The notes under the pieces are model-generated. The model had not been told where the DNA came from. It made no database searches and saw only the letters and a program-made list of their open reading frames with translations. This document shows, piece after piece, positions 8,039 to 15,892 of a stretch of 64,000 nt of DNA (position 1 is its first letter; each line of letters starts with the position of its first letter). Both the position numbers and the translations under genes were made by a program. The DNA lies in NCBI GenBank assembly GCA_963669315.1, contig OY770021.1, positions 3,658,001 through 3,722,000 of the forward strand, read 5' to 3'. This DNA is from SZUA-547 sp963669315. Lineage in GTDB: Bacteria > Pseudomonadota > Alphaproteobacteria > Rhodobacterales > Rhodobacteraceae.

Positions 8039-8223
8039 TTTTTTCTCCCGAAGAACGCGTCCAGCGCCCGACGGCTGGCTATATATTGGCAGCCGCTGCC
8101 GCCCGGCTGATGGGCCGGGAGGGCGTCGGTTTCGAGAAGGCGATACGTGACGCCGACCGGGAGTTTGAGGTGATCCGCGATTGCGCGTGCGCCGCGCAGA
8201 ATGTCGCTTGCCGGGGCGCTCAT
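8035..8223 (-). CDS. Small winged-HTH DNA-binding protein
   Basis: The 62-residue product reads SAPASDILRGARAIADHLKLP then VTYRLLETDALPAHQPGG and YIASRRALDAFFGRKK. The pattern ADHL...VTYRLLE...LPAHQ...IASRRALDAFF is a helix-turn-helix of the excisionase/DNA-binding helper type common in phages and islands. The start overlaps the upstream stop as TAATG. It is the second gene of the regulatory operon. It could be a second excisionase or a small repressor. Confidence 0.7.
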   Translation of the reverse strand: MSAPASDILRGARAIADHLKLPVGVTYRLLETDALPAHQPGGSGCQYIASRRALDAFFGRKK

Positions 8224-8807
8224 TAGCCATTCCCCTCGGCCCGCTTTCGCTCGATTTGAACGCCCGTGGCGTAATCGCGGTAGGCCTTGTCGCCGAGCAT
8301 GACAAACGCGCGGGCGTGAAGCAGGCCAGAGCGCTTGAAGAACCCATGCCAATGCGTGCCGTGATCGTTTGACGCCGTGAAGCGAACCACCTTGTCGATC
8401 TCGGGGAAGCGAACCGTCACCTCATCCCAGTTCTCGACGAATTCGATATTGGCTTCCCGGTAGACGGGGCGGGCCGCCTCGTCGTCGTTGGTCATCACGA
8501 CCGTCCAAATATCGACGAGAAAGGACTCCAGGTCAGATGAACTGATCGGCCAATCGTCAGGAATGCCGCCCGCCTTCAGTGCGCCATAGCGCTCTACGAC
8601 CTCCGCCGTCTCGCGGATCTTCGGTGCAAGAGCCACCGCCATGAACAGGCGAATAATGTGGACGGGTTCGGCTATCGCCACCGCACGCCCACGGCTCTTT
8701 GGGAGAAGGGCCGCGTCAATCAACGCGCGCGCATAAGCGTTAACGGTCTCGCGGGGAACTTCCATGACGTCGGCGACGTCGGTGATCAACTCGGATACTG
8801 CAAACAT
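8223..8807 (-). CDS. Predicted transcriptional regulator, first gene of the int operon
   Basis: The 194-residue protein starts MFAVSELITDVADVMEVPRE, with TVNAYARALIDAALLPKSRGRAVA, which looks like a helix-turn-helix or winged helix in the first 50 residues. The rest is mixed alpha/beta with no motif I know (VRFPEIDKVVRFTASNDHG, then HARAFVMLGDKAYRDYA). The ATG at 8807 is chosen because ATGAGGCAGATC provides GAGG; an ATG 12 nt upstream has none. It is preceded by a good sigma-70 promoter and coupled to the next gene by TAATG. A role as element regulator is inferred from the fold and the first position. Confidence 0.65.
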   Translation of the reverse strand: MFAVSELITDVADVMEVPRETVNAYARALIDAALLPKSRGRAVAIAEPVHIIRLFMAVALAPKIRETAEVVERYGALKAGGIPDDWPISSSDLESFLVDIWTVVMTNDDEAARPVYREANIEFVENWDEVTVRFPEIDKVVRFTASNDHGTHWHGFFKRSGLLHARAFVMLGDKAYRDYATGVQIERKRAEGNG

Positions 8808-8838
8808 GATCTGCCTCATACACTTGTTATTAGTTTTC

Positions 8839-8867
8839 AATTTAACAAAACTAAATCCAAATGTCAA
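8839..8867 (-). promoter_or_regulatory. Sigma-70 promoter for the regulator/integrase operon
   Basis: On the minus strand TTGACA (8867-8862) is followed after exactly 17 nt by TAAATT (8844-8839). The first gene of the operon starts 32 nt downstream at 8807. This is the best-looking housekeeping promoter in the element. Confidence 0.7.
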
Positions 8868-8890
8868 GGAAAGCGCCCCCTTCGGAGCGC
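8868..8890 (-). terminator. Small hairpin terminator upstream of the regulator promoter
   Basis: The minus-strand RNA folds GCGCUCC-GAAG-GGGGCGC (7 bp with one G-U pair and a tetraloop), followed by UUUCCUU. It would insulate the promoter at 8839-8867 from leftward read-through. Confidence 0.4.
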
Positions 8891-8898
8891 CGTGCTGC

Positions 8899-9036
8899 AG
8901 AAGAATCGAGAATGGCGCCGATGCCAAGCAATCGACGATCCTGGCGCTACGCACCGCCCTCGAAGCAGCGGGCGTAGAGTTTGTTCCTCAAAATGGCGGC
9001 GGCGTTGGTGTAAGATTTCGCGACCGCCAAGATTAA
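8899..9036 (+). pseudogene. C-terminal remnant of a small XRE-type repressor
   Basis: The frame reads RRIENGADAKQSTILALRTA then LEAAGVEFVPQNGGGVGVRF and a stop. This is the standard tail of 70-80 residue XRE regulators (KRIExG...ALRxALExAGVEF...GVR). The N-terminal helix-turn-helix is missing; upstream sequence in this frame is unrelated and overlaps the start of the divergent regulator operon. The element therefore seems to have lost an older repressor and taken up a different regulatory block, joined near base 8890. Confidence 0.65.
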
Positions 9037-9049
9037 AGGCATCGTAGCG

Positions 9050-9175
9050 ATGGAAGACGAACGCACATGGTTAGAACGCGCTGAGGGATGGGCCTGTCAG
9101 CGCAGCTTGGAGATTGTTGGCACGGTCGTCGTGCTATTGATCATTGGCGGGGTGGTTTGGGCGTTCAGTTCATAA
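9050..9175 (+). CDS. Small single-pass membrane protein
   Basis: A 41-codon frame has a charged N-terminal part (MEDERTWLERAEGWACQRS) and one hydrophobic helix (LEIVGTVVVLLIIGGVVWAF). There is a weak AG-rich site upstream. It could be a phage moron or toxin-like peptide. Nothing beyond the membrane segment is visible, and translation is not certain. Confidence 0.4.
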   Translation: MEDERTWLERAEGWACQRSLEIVGTVVVLLIIGGVVWAFSS

Positions 9176-9289
9176 TGGAAAACGGCGGTGACGCAGGGGT
9201 GAGACTACGGTCGAGGGGGTGAAGCGATTAAAATAAAATCTCCATCTTCGGATGTTGAGAAATCCGCAATTTGGAAAAGGTTCCAATCG

Positions 9290-9583
9290 ATGGCCTTTTC
9301 TGCATCGATTGTATTTGCTGGAGCCGCCGCTACGGACCAAGGAACCATTCAGACTGCAGCATCGATAGCTGGCATTCTATTATGCGTTGCCTGGCAAGTA
9401 ATACACCACACGGGATACAAAAGCTTTTCTAAACTCAAGATGGCTGAGTCAAAAAGGAAAAAAGACGAAGAAGTATTCGACTCAATGTATTGGAGATCAA
9501 GTTCTGTGATATGGGTATTGGGAGGTCTCTTCGCAGTCTTATTTGTTATGAATACGATTGTTCCGCTCGCACAGGATGGCTAG
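9290..9583 (+). CDS. Small integral membrane protein, cargo gene
   Basis: The 97-residue product has three hydrophobic segments: about residues 3-15, 22-40 (TAASIAGILLCVAWQVI) and 73-92 (SSVIWVLGGLFAVLFVM), with a charged linker KMAESKRKKDEEVFDS between the last two. An in-frame upstream stretch (DVEKSAIWKRFQS) without an ATG also looks coding, so a non-ATG start near 9227 after AGGGGGTGA is possible. The local sequence is clearly more AT-rich than the core genome, a sign of transfer. Function is unknown; small membrane proteins in such islands are often exclusion or anti-phage factors, which is only a suggestion. Confidence 0.6.
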   Translation: MAFSASIVFAGAAATDQGTIQTAASIAGILLCVAWQVIHHTGYKSFSKLKMAESKRKKDEEVFDSMYWRSSSVIWVLGGLFAVLFVMNTIVPLAQDG

Positions 9584-9687
9584 ATCAACCGCTCCGTCTC
9601 TCGCGCCGACGCCATCCCCCTTTCCGTCTGGGCCCTGTGATAGAATGCGCCACGCTCAACAATGCAAACGACAGGGGGAGACGAAAT

Positions 9688-9987
9688 ATGGCGTACGGGA
9701 TCATTCACTTCTTCGCGGGCGGCACGAAAGAGCAGTACGACGCTGTTCTTGCCGCCGTGCACCCAAGCGACGGCGGCCTGCCAGAGGGTCAACTCTTCCA
9801 TGCTGCGGGCTCATCGTCAGGCGGGTGGACCATAATGGCGGCGCACGACACCAAGGAGAGTTGGGAAAAATTTCGCGACGATATTCTGATGCCCGCAATG
9901 CAGGCCGGCATCGAAGGCGGGTTTTCGACCCCACCAGAAGAAACGGAGATCGATCTGTACAACGTGCAGCCGCAGATCGGCCTGTAA
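9688..9987 (+). CDS. Dimeric alpha/beta-barrel (ABM-like) small protein
   Basis: The 99-residue protein reads MAYGIIHFFAGGTKEQYDAV, then GGLPEGQLFHAAGSSSGGWT and MAAHDTKESWEKFRDDILMP. This is the pattern of small antibiotic-monooxygenase-like or EthD-like dimeric barrels found as stand-alone genes in many bacteria. A GGGGAG site lies 8 nt before the ATG; a longer frame upstream is not in the family. Its presence as island cargo is odd because these proteins are usually chromosomal. Enzymatic activity is unknown. Confidence 0.6.
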   Translation: MAYGIIHFFAGGTKEQYDAVLAAVHPSDGGLPEGQLFHAAGSSSGGWTIMAAHDTKESWEKFRDDILMPAMQAGIEGGFSTPPEETEIDLYNVQPQIGL

Positions 9988-10331
9988 GAGCCGCGCAGTC
10001 GCTTGACCTCCGCTTTTCCCCTCGTGCTACAGCGCGGCAATGCCGCCCGATCTCCTGCGCCTCTATGACATCTACTGCGACTGCCTTGGTGCGGTCACAG
10101 CGGGCGCGTGAGAGGCGCAGAGATAGCGGTCAGGGGCCTGTCGCTGGAAGCTCTGCTAGCTCGTTTTCGATGCCGCGTGTGTAGGCGTCAAGGTCGTCCT
10201 GGGCTGTCGATAGTGAAGGCCGAGACGGGTGATCCGTTTTCCGGGCAGGCAACATGACACATTGCATTTCAGCTTCGCCAAGCTGACCACTTGAGACGCT
10301 TGTTAATCAAAATGAATTAGAGAGGTGCGCC
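9988..10331. other. Gene-poor 344-bp stretch with remnants
   Basis: No convincing gene is present. A 41-codon minus-strand frame (10130-10255) ends AYTRGIENELAELPATGP and has a protein-like C-terminus without homology I can name. It contains one copy of a 33-bp segment repeated at 11916-11948. The stretch looks like a junction left by deletion or recombination inside the element. Confidence 0.5.
10213..10245 (-). repeat. 33-bp repeat, copy 1
   Basis: This segment matches 11916-11948 at 30 of 33 positions in the same orientation. In copy 2 it encodes ENGSPVSAFTV of the connector remnant; here the same frame reads ENGSPVSAFTI and then stops after a few residues. It marks a duplicated fragment of the connector gene or a recombination joint. 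Confidence 0.7.
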
Positions 10332-10928
10332 TTGAGAGTGCGAATTGCGATAACTGTCATCTTGATAGCCTTCTCGGCGTCAGGGTGCGCAACGATTGTT
10401 AAGGGGTCAAGCGACACCGTAACCGTAGATACGCGCCCGCCCGGGGCTGTTTGTGAACTTAAGCGCGACGGGCAAACAATTGCGATCATCAACCCGACGC
10501 CCGGCTCAATCTCTGTTAGCAAGAGCAAATACGACATCAACGTCCGCTGCGAAAAAGAAGAGTTCGAGGATGCCGTTGGTGTCGTCGGATCGGAATTTCA
10601 GGCGATGACATTCGGGAATATCCTTTTCGGCGGATTGATCGGAGTCGCCGTTGACGCGGGGTCGGGCGCATTGAATGAATACCCGCCGATCGTCACGATC
10701 ACATTGGTCCCAAAGGAATTCGAAAATGAAATCGAACGCGACGAATTCTTTGATGACATGCGCGACGAATTTCTTGTGCAGTATGAGCAGACCATTGCGC
10801 GTATCAAAGTCAAATGCGGAGACGATCAAGCTTTGTGTGATGAGCAGCTGCAGGCGGCTGAGAGGGCGCGCGTGAAGAAATTTCAGGAAATCGAAGACAG
10901 ACGAATACGAGCCGCGCTTACCAGTTAG
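10332..10928 (+). CDS. Predicted lipoprotein with a PEGA-like domain, cargo gene
   Basis: The 198-residue protein has a lipoprotein signal (RVRIAITVILIAFSASGC, lipobox Ser-Gly-Cys). After the Cys comes ATIVKGSSDTVTVDTRPPGA then CELKRDGQTIAIINPTPGSI, a PEGA-like beta domain seen in several phage and bacterial lipoproteins. The last 60 residues are highly charged and helical. The start is a TTG with AGAGGT upstream. It converges with a second lipoprotein gene at 11007. Lysogenic conversion or superinfection exclusion is plausible for a prophage-borne lipoprotein but not shown. Confidence 0.65.
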   Translation: MRVRIAITVILIAFSASGCATIVKGSSDTVTVDTRPPGAVCELKRDGQTIAIINPTPGSISVSKSKYDINVRCEKEEFEDAVGVVGSEFQAMTFGNILFGGLIGVAVDAGSGALNEYPPIVTITLVPKEFENEIERDEFFDDMRDEFLVQYEQTIARIKVKCGDDQALCDEQLQAAERARVKKFQEIEDRRIRAALTS

Positions 10929-10946
10929 CAGCCGGAGTTACGGTTT

Positions 10947-10982
10947 GGGCCAGCGCCAGTCAAATGTCGCCGACGCTGGCCC
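10947..10982. terminator. Hairpin between convergent lipoprotein genes
   Basis: GGGCCAGCG (10947-10955) pairs perfectly with CGCTGGCCC (10974-10982) across an 18-nt loop, 18 bp after the stop of the plus-strand lipoprotein gene. The plus-strand tail is ATTCTT, so it would mainly stop rightward transcription. Confidence 0.6.
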
Positions 10983-11006
10983 ATTCTTAGCTTCGCCGCT
11001 GGGCGC

Positions 11007-11564
11007 TTACGAGATGCCGGGAGCCACGTCAGCATCTTCCACGATATCCGCTTCGATCAAAAGCCCAATAAAGCGATCGATATTCGCGCGCGCTGAGCCC
11101 TCGTTCGCCAGGCGCAGGCGCTCAACGCCATAGAATGAATCCGAAAACTCCGCCGTGTAGGGCACCGTTACCGTCCGCTCGAACAACACTTGGTCGTCTT
11201 CATCAGTGACCCGGTAGTTTACTCTGCTCGTAACGGTCATTGAGATGCCGATGAGCGGCTGATCCACTTCTTCAAGAATGGCGAGCACTTTCATGTCGCT
11301 CGACGCGTCGTATATTCCGTAGTTGATCATTGAAGCGATTAACGCTTCGCGAAATGCGGCGCTATCAATCTCTGACGTCCAAAGGGGATTGGTTTCTTCA
11401 CCGCCTCCCACCCCCCCAACGGCGTAGAGCGCGCCAGGTTCGGGCTTTGATACTCCAGGATCTTTGCTGGCCGTCATCGCTTGCTGCCGCGCGCCCGCAG
11501 CGCATCCTCCAAGCGTCATCAATGCGATTGCCGCCGCAGTGACGATGCAAATTCTCAAACTCAT
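11007..11564 (-). CDS. Predicted lipoprotein, cargo gene
   Basis: The 185-residue product has a lipoprotein signal (MSLRICIVTAAAIALMTLGG followed by Cys21). The mature part contains EETNPLWTSEIDSAAFREAL and SSDMKVLAILEEVDQPLIGI, then SRVNYRVTDEDDQVLFERTV, a beta-rich region shared with other small outer-membrane or periplasmic lipoproteins of unknown role. A GGGAGG site precedes the ATG. It sits in the cargo zone after the connector remnant and may be the last gene of the leftward head operon. Confidence 0.62.
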   Translation of the reverse strand: MSLRICIVTAAAIALMTLGGCAAGARQQAMTASKDPGVSKPEPGALYAVGGVGGGEETNPLWTSEIDSAAFREALIASMINYGIYDASSDMKVLAILEEVDQPLIGISMTVTSRVNYRVTDEDDQVLFERTVTVPYTAEFSDSFYGVERLRLANEGSARANIDRFIGLLIEADIVEDADVAPGIS

Positions 11565-11644
11565 GAGAGCCTCCCTTATTCCAGCAACATGAAATCCATC
11601 TTAACGCGGGAATCTCGGGTAATCGTGCGTCATGTTTTCGGATA

Positions 11645-11950
11645 TCAAAACATCCTCCGCCTGTAATTCTCCAGCAGCGCGTCGGCCGTCACTGGGATCT
11701 CTGACAGCCGTCCATTGCCGACCGGCTTGCGGATATGAAACCAATGCGCGGCGGTATGCGAGATCGCGAGGCGAATGTCTTCCGGCACGTCGGCCATGTT
11801 GTCGCCGTAACCGGCTGTCAGAGTCACACGCACGGCGTCGCGGCAGTCGTAGGTCGTCGGCCATGCCTGATCTTTATCAAGCCATAGGTGCGACCCTGCG
11901 GCGTTCTCGTAAACGGTGAAGGCTGAGACTGGTGATCCGTTTTCGGGGTG
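11645..11950 (-). pseudogene. gp6/gp8-like head-tail connector, C-terminal fragment
   Basis: The frame reads DAVRVTLTAGYGDNMADVPE, then DIRLAISHTAAHWFHIRKPV and ADALLENYRRRMF before the stop. This is the C-terminal half of phage head-tail connectors of the HK97 gp6 / phiE125 gp8 type, which form a ring on the portal. The first half (about 90-100 residues) is missing; upstream of ENGSPVSAF the frame is unrelated. The fragment abuts the 33-bp repeat. Either the connector is dead, or a helper supplies this part. Confidence 0.7.
11916..11948 (-). repeat. 33-bp repeat, copy 2
   Basis: Copy of the segment at 10213-10245 with three mismatches. It covers the exact point where connector homology begins, suggesting that recombination at this sequence removed the 5' part of the connector and neighbouring genes. 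Confidence 0.7.
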
Positions 11951-12084
11951 AGAGTCTGCTATTCCTCGCGAAGCGGCCATTGCCAAACCTGGTCGCAATG
12001 ACCGGTGCTGACCCGAAGTAGACGTGACAACGCACACGAGCGTCGGCGTTGCTTCAAGTTACCGACCTACCTTTCCCCATGAGC

Positions 12085-13884
12085 TTAGGCGAAAACGAAG
12101 TCGTCGCCGGTCAACAGATCAGAGTTGTCGAATCCTACTAATGTAACGCTGTCGCCCGACAACCCGAAGTCGATCAGGGTATCGTCACCTAGGTCCGAGA
12201 TTGATAGATCAGAAACGCCAGTGAATCCGTACTCAGATACGTCGATTAAATCGCCGTCTTCTTGCCGGAAGTCATTAATGAAGTCATCGCCACCGCACGG
12301 TCCGAACACGAACCTGTCCGAACCGCCGATGGCATCATCATGAAGGTTTCTCCCGTCGCCGGTCATATTGTCAACGCCGCTGCCGCCAATCAGAACGTCA
12401 TCTCCCCCTACCGACTCACCGTACATTTCGCGGCCGTCACCAAAGAGAAAGTTCACCGAATTGGATCCGGCAATTAGGACGTCATTCCCACCGGAAGATT
12501 GATCGAACATATTCCAAGCGTCACCGTAGATAAAATTCAAAGTGCCTTCTCCACCGATGATCTCATCGTCGCCACCGCTTGCTGCTTCACCCATGGAGAA
12601 TGAGTCGCCAATCAAAGTATTCTGTGCGCCGAAATCGCCTCCAGTAATTTGGTCATCTCCTCCGTGAGCGCTTCCTAGCATTTGGAATGCGTCACCGCGT
12701 ATGGAGTTCCCACCGCCGCCTACGCTCGGGTGGTTTGCAACGTAATTACCGCCAGCAAGTACATCGTCGCCCCCGAGAGAGTTGTCGGACATATAATTGG
12801 CATCACCATAAATGATGTTCCAGCCGACGCCATCGCCACCATTAATAACATCATCACCGCCTGACATGCGGCTGTGTAGACTCCAAGCATCACCCCACAT
12901 GTTGTTGAATGTCGAGATCAGAGAAGCTGGATCTGAATCTCCCCCGATCAGAACGTCGTCACCAAATTTTACACCCGCGTCTGCCGTTTGAGAGTCGCCG
13001 TAAAGGACATTATTGCGAGAAAAGTCGCCGCCAATTAACACGTCGTTGCCGGCAGAAGAGCGATCCAACAAGTCATAAGCGTCGCCGTATATCGTATTTC
13101 GGGCGTAATCAGCGCCGATAAGAGTATCGTGGCCTGCAACGGTAGAGTCGTGCATTACCTGCGCATCGCCGAATATTTCATTGCGGCCAAGGCGAGACAG
13201 CTCGATGTGGTCATCTCCGCCAACGGCCCAATCGAACATCTCCTTTGCATCTCCGTAAAGGAAGTTCCGTCCGCCAGCATCAACTAAACCTAAAATCGTG
13301 TCATTGCCTCCAATCGATCGCCATTCCATTTGTAGGGCGTCGCCGTAAGCTTCATTTATGGTTGCGTTAAGGCCGAGTTCGATCGTGTCATTACCGCCAA
13401 TATTGCGGTCTTTAAATAGACTCGCATCTCCAAAGAGTTCATTTCGTGATGCGTAGTCACCGCCGATCAAATGATCGTCGCCACCCTTAGCCGCATCCCA
13501 CATTGACGCAGCATCGCCATAGAGCTGATTGAGAGTCGCCCGCTCGCCGCCGACCAAGAAGTCGTCGCCCCCCGTCGACGAGTCCGTCAACACAAGCGAG
13601 TCGCCGTAGAGCTGGTTGAGGTCCGCCCAATCGCCGCCGTAAAGATTGTCTTCGCCGCCAACGCTCGAATCGAGCATTAACCATGAGTCTCCATAGAGCT
13701 GGTTAAGCGCCGCGTAGTCGCCGCCATACAAGAAATCGTCGCCACCTTCGGCGGACTCTGTCTGCCATCCTGTGGCATCACCGTAAGCCTGTCCTCCAAC
13801 GAAATCGTCTAAAATTAGAGTCTGGCTTCCAGCAATCAGGTTGTCGCCAAAATTGCTGTCGAAGTCCCCGTACAGAACCGCCAT
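12085..13884 (-). CDS. RTX-like calcium-binding repeat protein, cargo gene
   Basis: The 599-residue protein consists of about 18 repeats of roughly 29 residues. Each unit reads LYGDAxxMxDxS, then GGDDxLxGGD, then xAxxN. The aspartate/glycine-rich turns are those of RTX beta-rolls, which fold on calcium outside the cell. The C-terminus (DLIDVSEYGFTGVSDL and later LLTGDDFVFA) resembles the non-cleaved signal of type I secretion substrates. There is no N-terminal signal peptide. An AGGAG site precedes the ATG. No type I exporter is in the window. It lies between terL and the connector remnant, an unusual place for an RTX gene. A secreted adhesin or surface protein, or a virion-associated protein, are both possible. 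Confidence 0.75.
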   Translation of the reverse strand: MAVLYGDFDSNFGDNLIAGSQTLILDDFVGGQAYGDATGWQTESAEGGDDFLYGGDYAALNQLYGDSWLMLDSSVGGEDNLYGGDWADLNQLYGDSLVLTDSSTGGDDFLVGGERATLNQLYGDAASMWDAAKGGDDHLIGGDYASRNELFGDASLFKDRNIGGNDTIELGLNATINEAYGDALQMEWRSIGGNDTILGLVDAGGRNFLYGDAKEMFDWAVGGDDHIELSRLGRNEIFGDAQVMHDSTVAGHDTLIGADYARNTIYGDAYDLLDRSSAGNDVLIGGDFSRNNVLYGDSQTADAGVKFGDDVLIGGDSDPASLISTFNNMWGDAWSLHSRMSGGDDVINGGDGVGWNIIYGDANYMSDNSLGGDDVLAGGNYVANHPSVGGGGNSIRGDAFQMLGSAHGGDDQITGGDFGAQNTLIGDSFSMGEAASGGDDEIIGGEGTLNFIYGDAWNMFDQSSGGNDVLIAGSNSVNFLFGDGREMYGESVGGDDVLIGGSGVDNMTGDGRNLHDDAIGGSDRFVFGPCGGDDFINDFRQEDGDLIDVSEYGFTGVSDLSISDLGDDTLIDFGLSGDSVTLVGFDNSDLLTGDDFVFA

Positions 13885-13986
13885 CGCCTATTCTCCTGTA
13901 TTCATCTCACCTTTTATCAAGGTGGAATTAATTGTCCTCCGGAGGTTGCGGCATTCGAACGACTTGCATTGCCGACTCTAATTGTT

Positions 13987-14004
13987 CAGAGACGATTGTC
14001 TCTG
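13987..14004 (-). promoter_or_regulatory. Inverted repeat upstream of the RTX gene
   Basis: CAGAGAC-GATT-GTCTCTG is a perfect 7-bp inverted repeat with a 4-bp loop, 103 bp upstream of the RTX start. It may be an operator or a leader hairpin. Confidence 0.35.
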
Positions 14005-14199
14005 CTCCGGCTCAATTCGACCTACCAAGCCCAGTAAAGGGGCACAGTCCTCGGTAGATTAAAATACGGTGCATGTTTTACATTCAGTTGTAATTGAGCC
14101 AGATCAATCTCAGGAATTCACAGAGACCGGCGATGTGCGCCCGAGATTTAGAGCATCTCCTTTTGGCGCGTAGCAGGCAAAAGTCCGGCTGAGATCGGC

Positions 14200-14224
14200 G
14201 TCTGCTTTCCCCACAAAAGCAGAC
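14200..14224 (-). terminator. Hairpin after terL
   Basis: GTCTGCTTT (14200-14208) pairs with AAAGCAGAC (14216-14224) across a 7-nt loop, 94 bp past the terL stop. There is no clear U tract, so termination is uncertain. Confidence 0.4.
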
Positions 14225-14317
14225 ATGGCGAGGCGCAACAGGATCAATCTTCTCTATCCTACAGCTTGGTAGGCATATTCGCCCCGCCTGCCATGCACAG
14301 AGGAACGTCGCTCTGCC

Positions 14318-15892
14318 TCATAGGGTTATAAACCCGCGATCCTCATAGACGCTGGGCTGGATTTCGTCGGAAGATGCGCGGGCGATGGCCATGATGGCCG
14401 CCACCGCGCCGTCGATTTTCTCTGCCGATTTCGCCTTGTTCGGTTTGATATTTCCGGCTGGGTCGACGTCGGCCGCTACGTTTCCAAAGCACCATCTGAG
14501 AACCGGGTTTCCGCCGTGGATAATCTGCCGTGAGAGAACCGCGCGCTCGACCTCTTTCATGGCTGGAGTCATGCTGCGATTGCCCTGTCCGAAGAGATTC
14601 ACCGGCAGCCCGTCGGCGGTGAGCCGGTTGATCGTGCCGGTCGCGTTCCAGCGGTCGATCGGCACCTCTAAAACCCGGTACCGCTCGGCAAGTTTCAGGA
14701 TGTCGTCTTCAATGATCGTGTAATCGACCACGTTGCCCGGCGTGGGCGTAATCCAGCCCTCTTCGGCCCATGTCAGATACGGGATCTGATCGCGTTCCTG
14801 GCGCTTTCTCAGCGTCTCCTGCGGCACATAGAAACGCGGGATCAGCTCATAGCCGCGATCGGTCCTGAAAGCCGCCACAACGGCCGCAAGATCCTCCACA
14901 GAGGCCAGATCAACGCCGACCCAACACGGATCTCCGTCCTGAACCTCAACGGGGGCCGCGCCATCGTCATAGACCGACAGGTCAAGCCACGGGTCGGGCG
15001 CGCCGTCGCTCCAAATGTTCAGATAGAACCGCTTGAACGCCTCGCGCTGCGCCGGGATTTCAGCCGCCATGTCGGCGGTCTCGCGCATTTCCTCGATCCG
15101 CCGGAACCCGGATGCGATCGCCGGATTGACCGCCTTCCAGACGTCCTCATCTTGCCAGTCGCAATCGGCGGGCGCTTCGAAGATCACCGGCAGGAAGGTT
15201 TCGTCCTCCACCTCTCCCGACGCCACCTTCTTGGCGTAGTCGTAAAGCTCGTGAGCGAGGCCGTGAACGCCGCAACCGGCCGTCGTGATGGCGATCGTCA
15301 ACGGCTGTTCACGCTTGCCCATGGACTGCGTGAGAACGTCCCATAACGCCCGCTTCGGCCATGCGTGGATCTCGTCAGCAATCAGGCAGGAGATCGACAG
15401 CCCGTGCTTTCCTCCGACTTCATGACTGATCGCGGTGAATCTCGATCCCGATCGGCGGTGCGTGATCCGTCGATTGGATTCCGCCACCTTGGTGATCTTG
15501 GTGAGCGTCGGCGAATTGCGGATCATGGCCGTCGCCGCATTGAAGGCGATCGACGCCTGTTCCCGGTCGGCCGCAGCCGCGACCACCTGGCCCGCCGCTT
15601 CGCTTTCCGGCCCCAGAAGATGTAGCAGGCCCAGAGCCGCGCATAGCGTGGTTTTGCCGTTGGCGCGGGGCAGCAGGATGAACACCTTGCGGATGCGCCG
15701 CGTGCCGTCCTCTTTCGTGTCGCCGTAGATGCGCCGGATCAGCCGTTCCTGCCATGACGCCAGCGGAAACGGTCGTCCAGCGAACGCGCCTTCATGAAGC
15801 CTCAGACGCTTCACGAACTGCACCGCCCTTTCGCCCTTATCGTGCGGGTCCGGTAAAGCGGAACTATCCTGCAACCAGTCCAGCGAACTCAT
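14318..15892 (-). CDS. terL: Phage terminase large subunit (HK97/Terminase_1 type)
   Basis: The 524-residue packaging motor has an N-terminal ATPase with Walker A-like LPRANGKTT (near residues 74-82), Walker B CLIADEIHAW and coupling motif ITTAG, and a C-terminal RNase H-like nuclease beginning WVGVDLASVEDLAA with the last acidic residue in KIDGAVAAIMA. All catalytic positions look intact. It overlaps terS by 29 nt. In this element it comes after the capsid genes, whereas most HK97-type phages have it before the portal. It would package the element's own genome into its own small head. Confidence 0.95.
   Translation of the reverse strand: MSSLDWLQDSSALPDPHDKGERAVQFVKRLRLHEGAFAGRPFPLASWQERLIRRIYGDTKEDGTRRIRKVFILLPRANGKTTLCAALGLLHLLGPESEAAGQVVAAAADREQASIAFNAATAMIRNSPTLTKITKVAESNRRITHRRSGSRFTAISHEVGGKHGLSISCLIADEIHAWPKRALWDVLTQSMGKREQPLTIAITTAGCGVHGLAHELYDYAKKVASGEVEDETFLPVIFEAPADCDWQDEDVWKAVNPAIASGFRRIEEMRETADMAAEIPAQREAFKRFYLNIWSDGAPDPWLDLSVYDDGAAPVEVQDGDPCWVGVDLASVEDLAAVVAAFRTDRGYELIPRFYVPQETLRKRQERDQIPYLTWAEEGWITPTPGNVVDYTIIEDDILKLAERYRVLEVPIDRWNATGTINRLTADGLPVNLFGQGNRSMTPAMKEVERAVLSRQIIHGGNPVLRWCFGNVAADVDPAGNIKPNKAKSAEKIDGAVAAIMAIARASSDEIQPSVYEDRGFITL

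Larger units (their letters stand above)
13885..14317. other. 433-bp intergenic region between terL and the RTX gene
   Basis: No gene is visible. It holds two hairpins annotated separately, the ribosome site of the RTX gene and AT-rich stretches that may carry a promoter for it (for example around 14060-14090). The length suggests that the RTX gene is transcribed on its own rather than as part of the head operon. Confidence 0.5.

Noticed and set aside
12085..13884. Regular repeats that could suggest a CRISPR array
   Set aside because: The repeats are about 87 bp, degenerate and keep one open frame; they encode RTX-like protein units.
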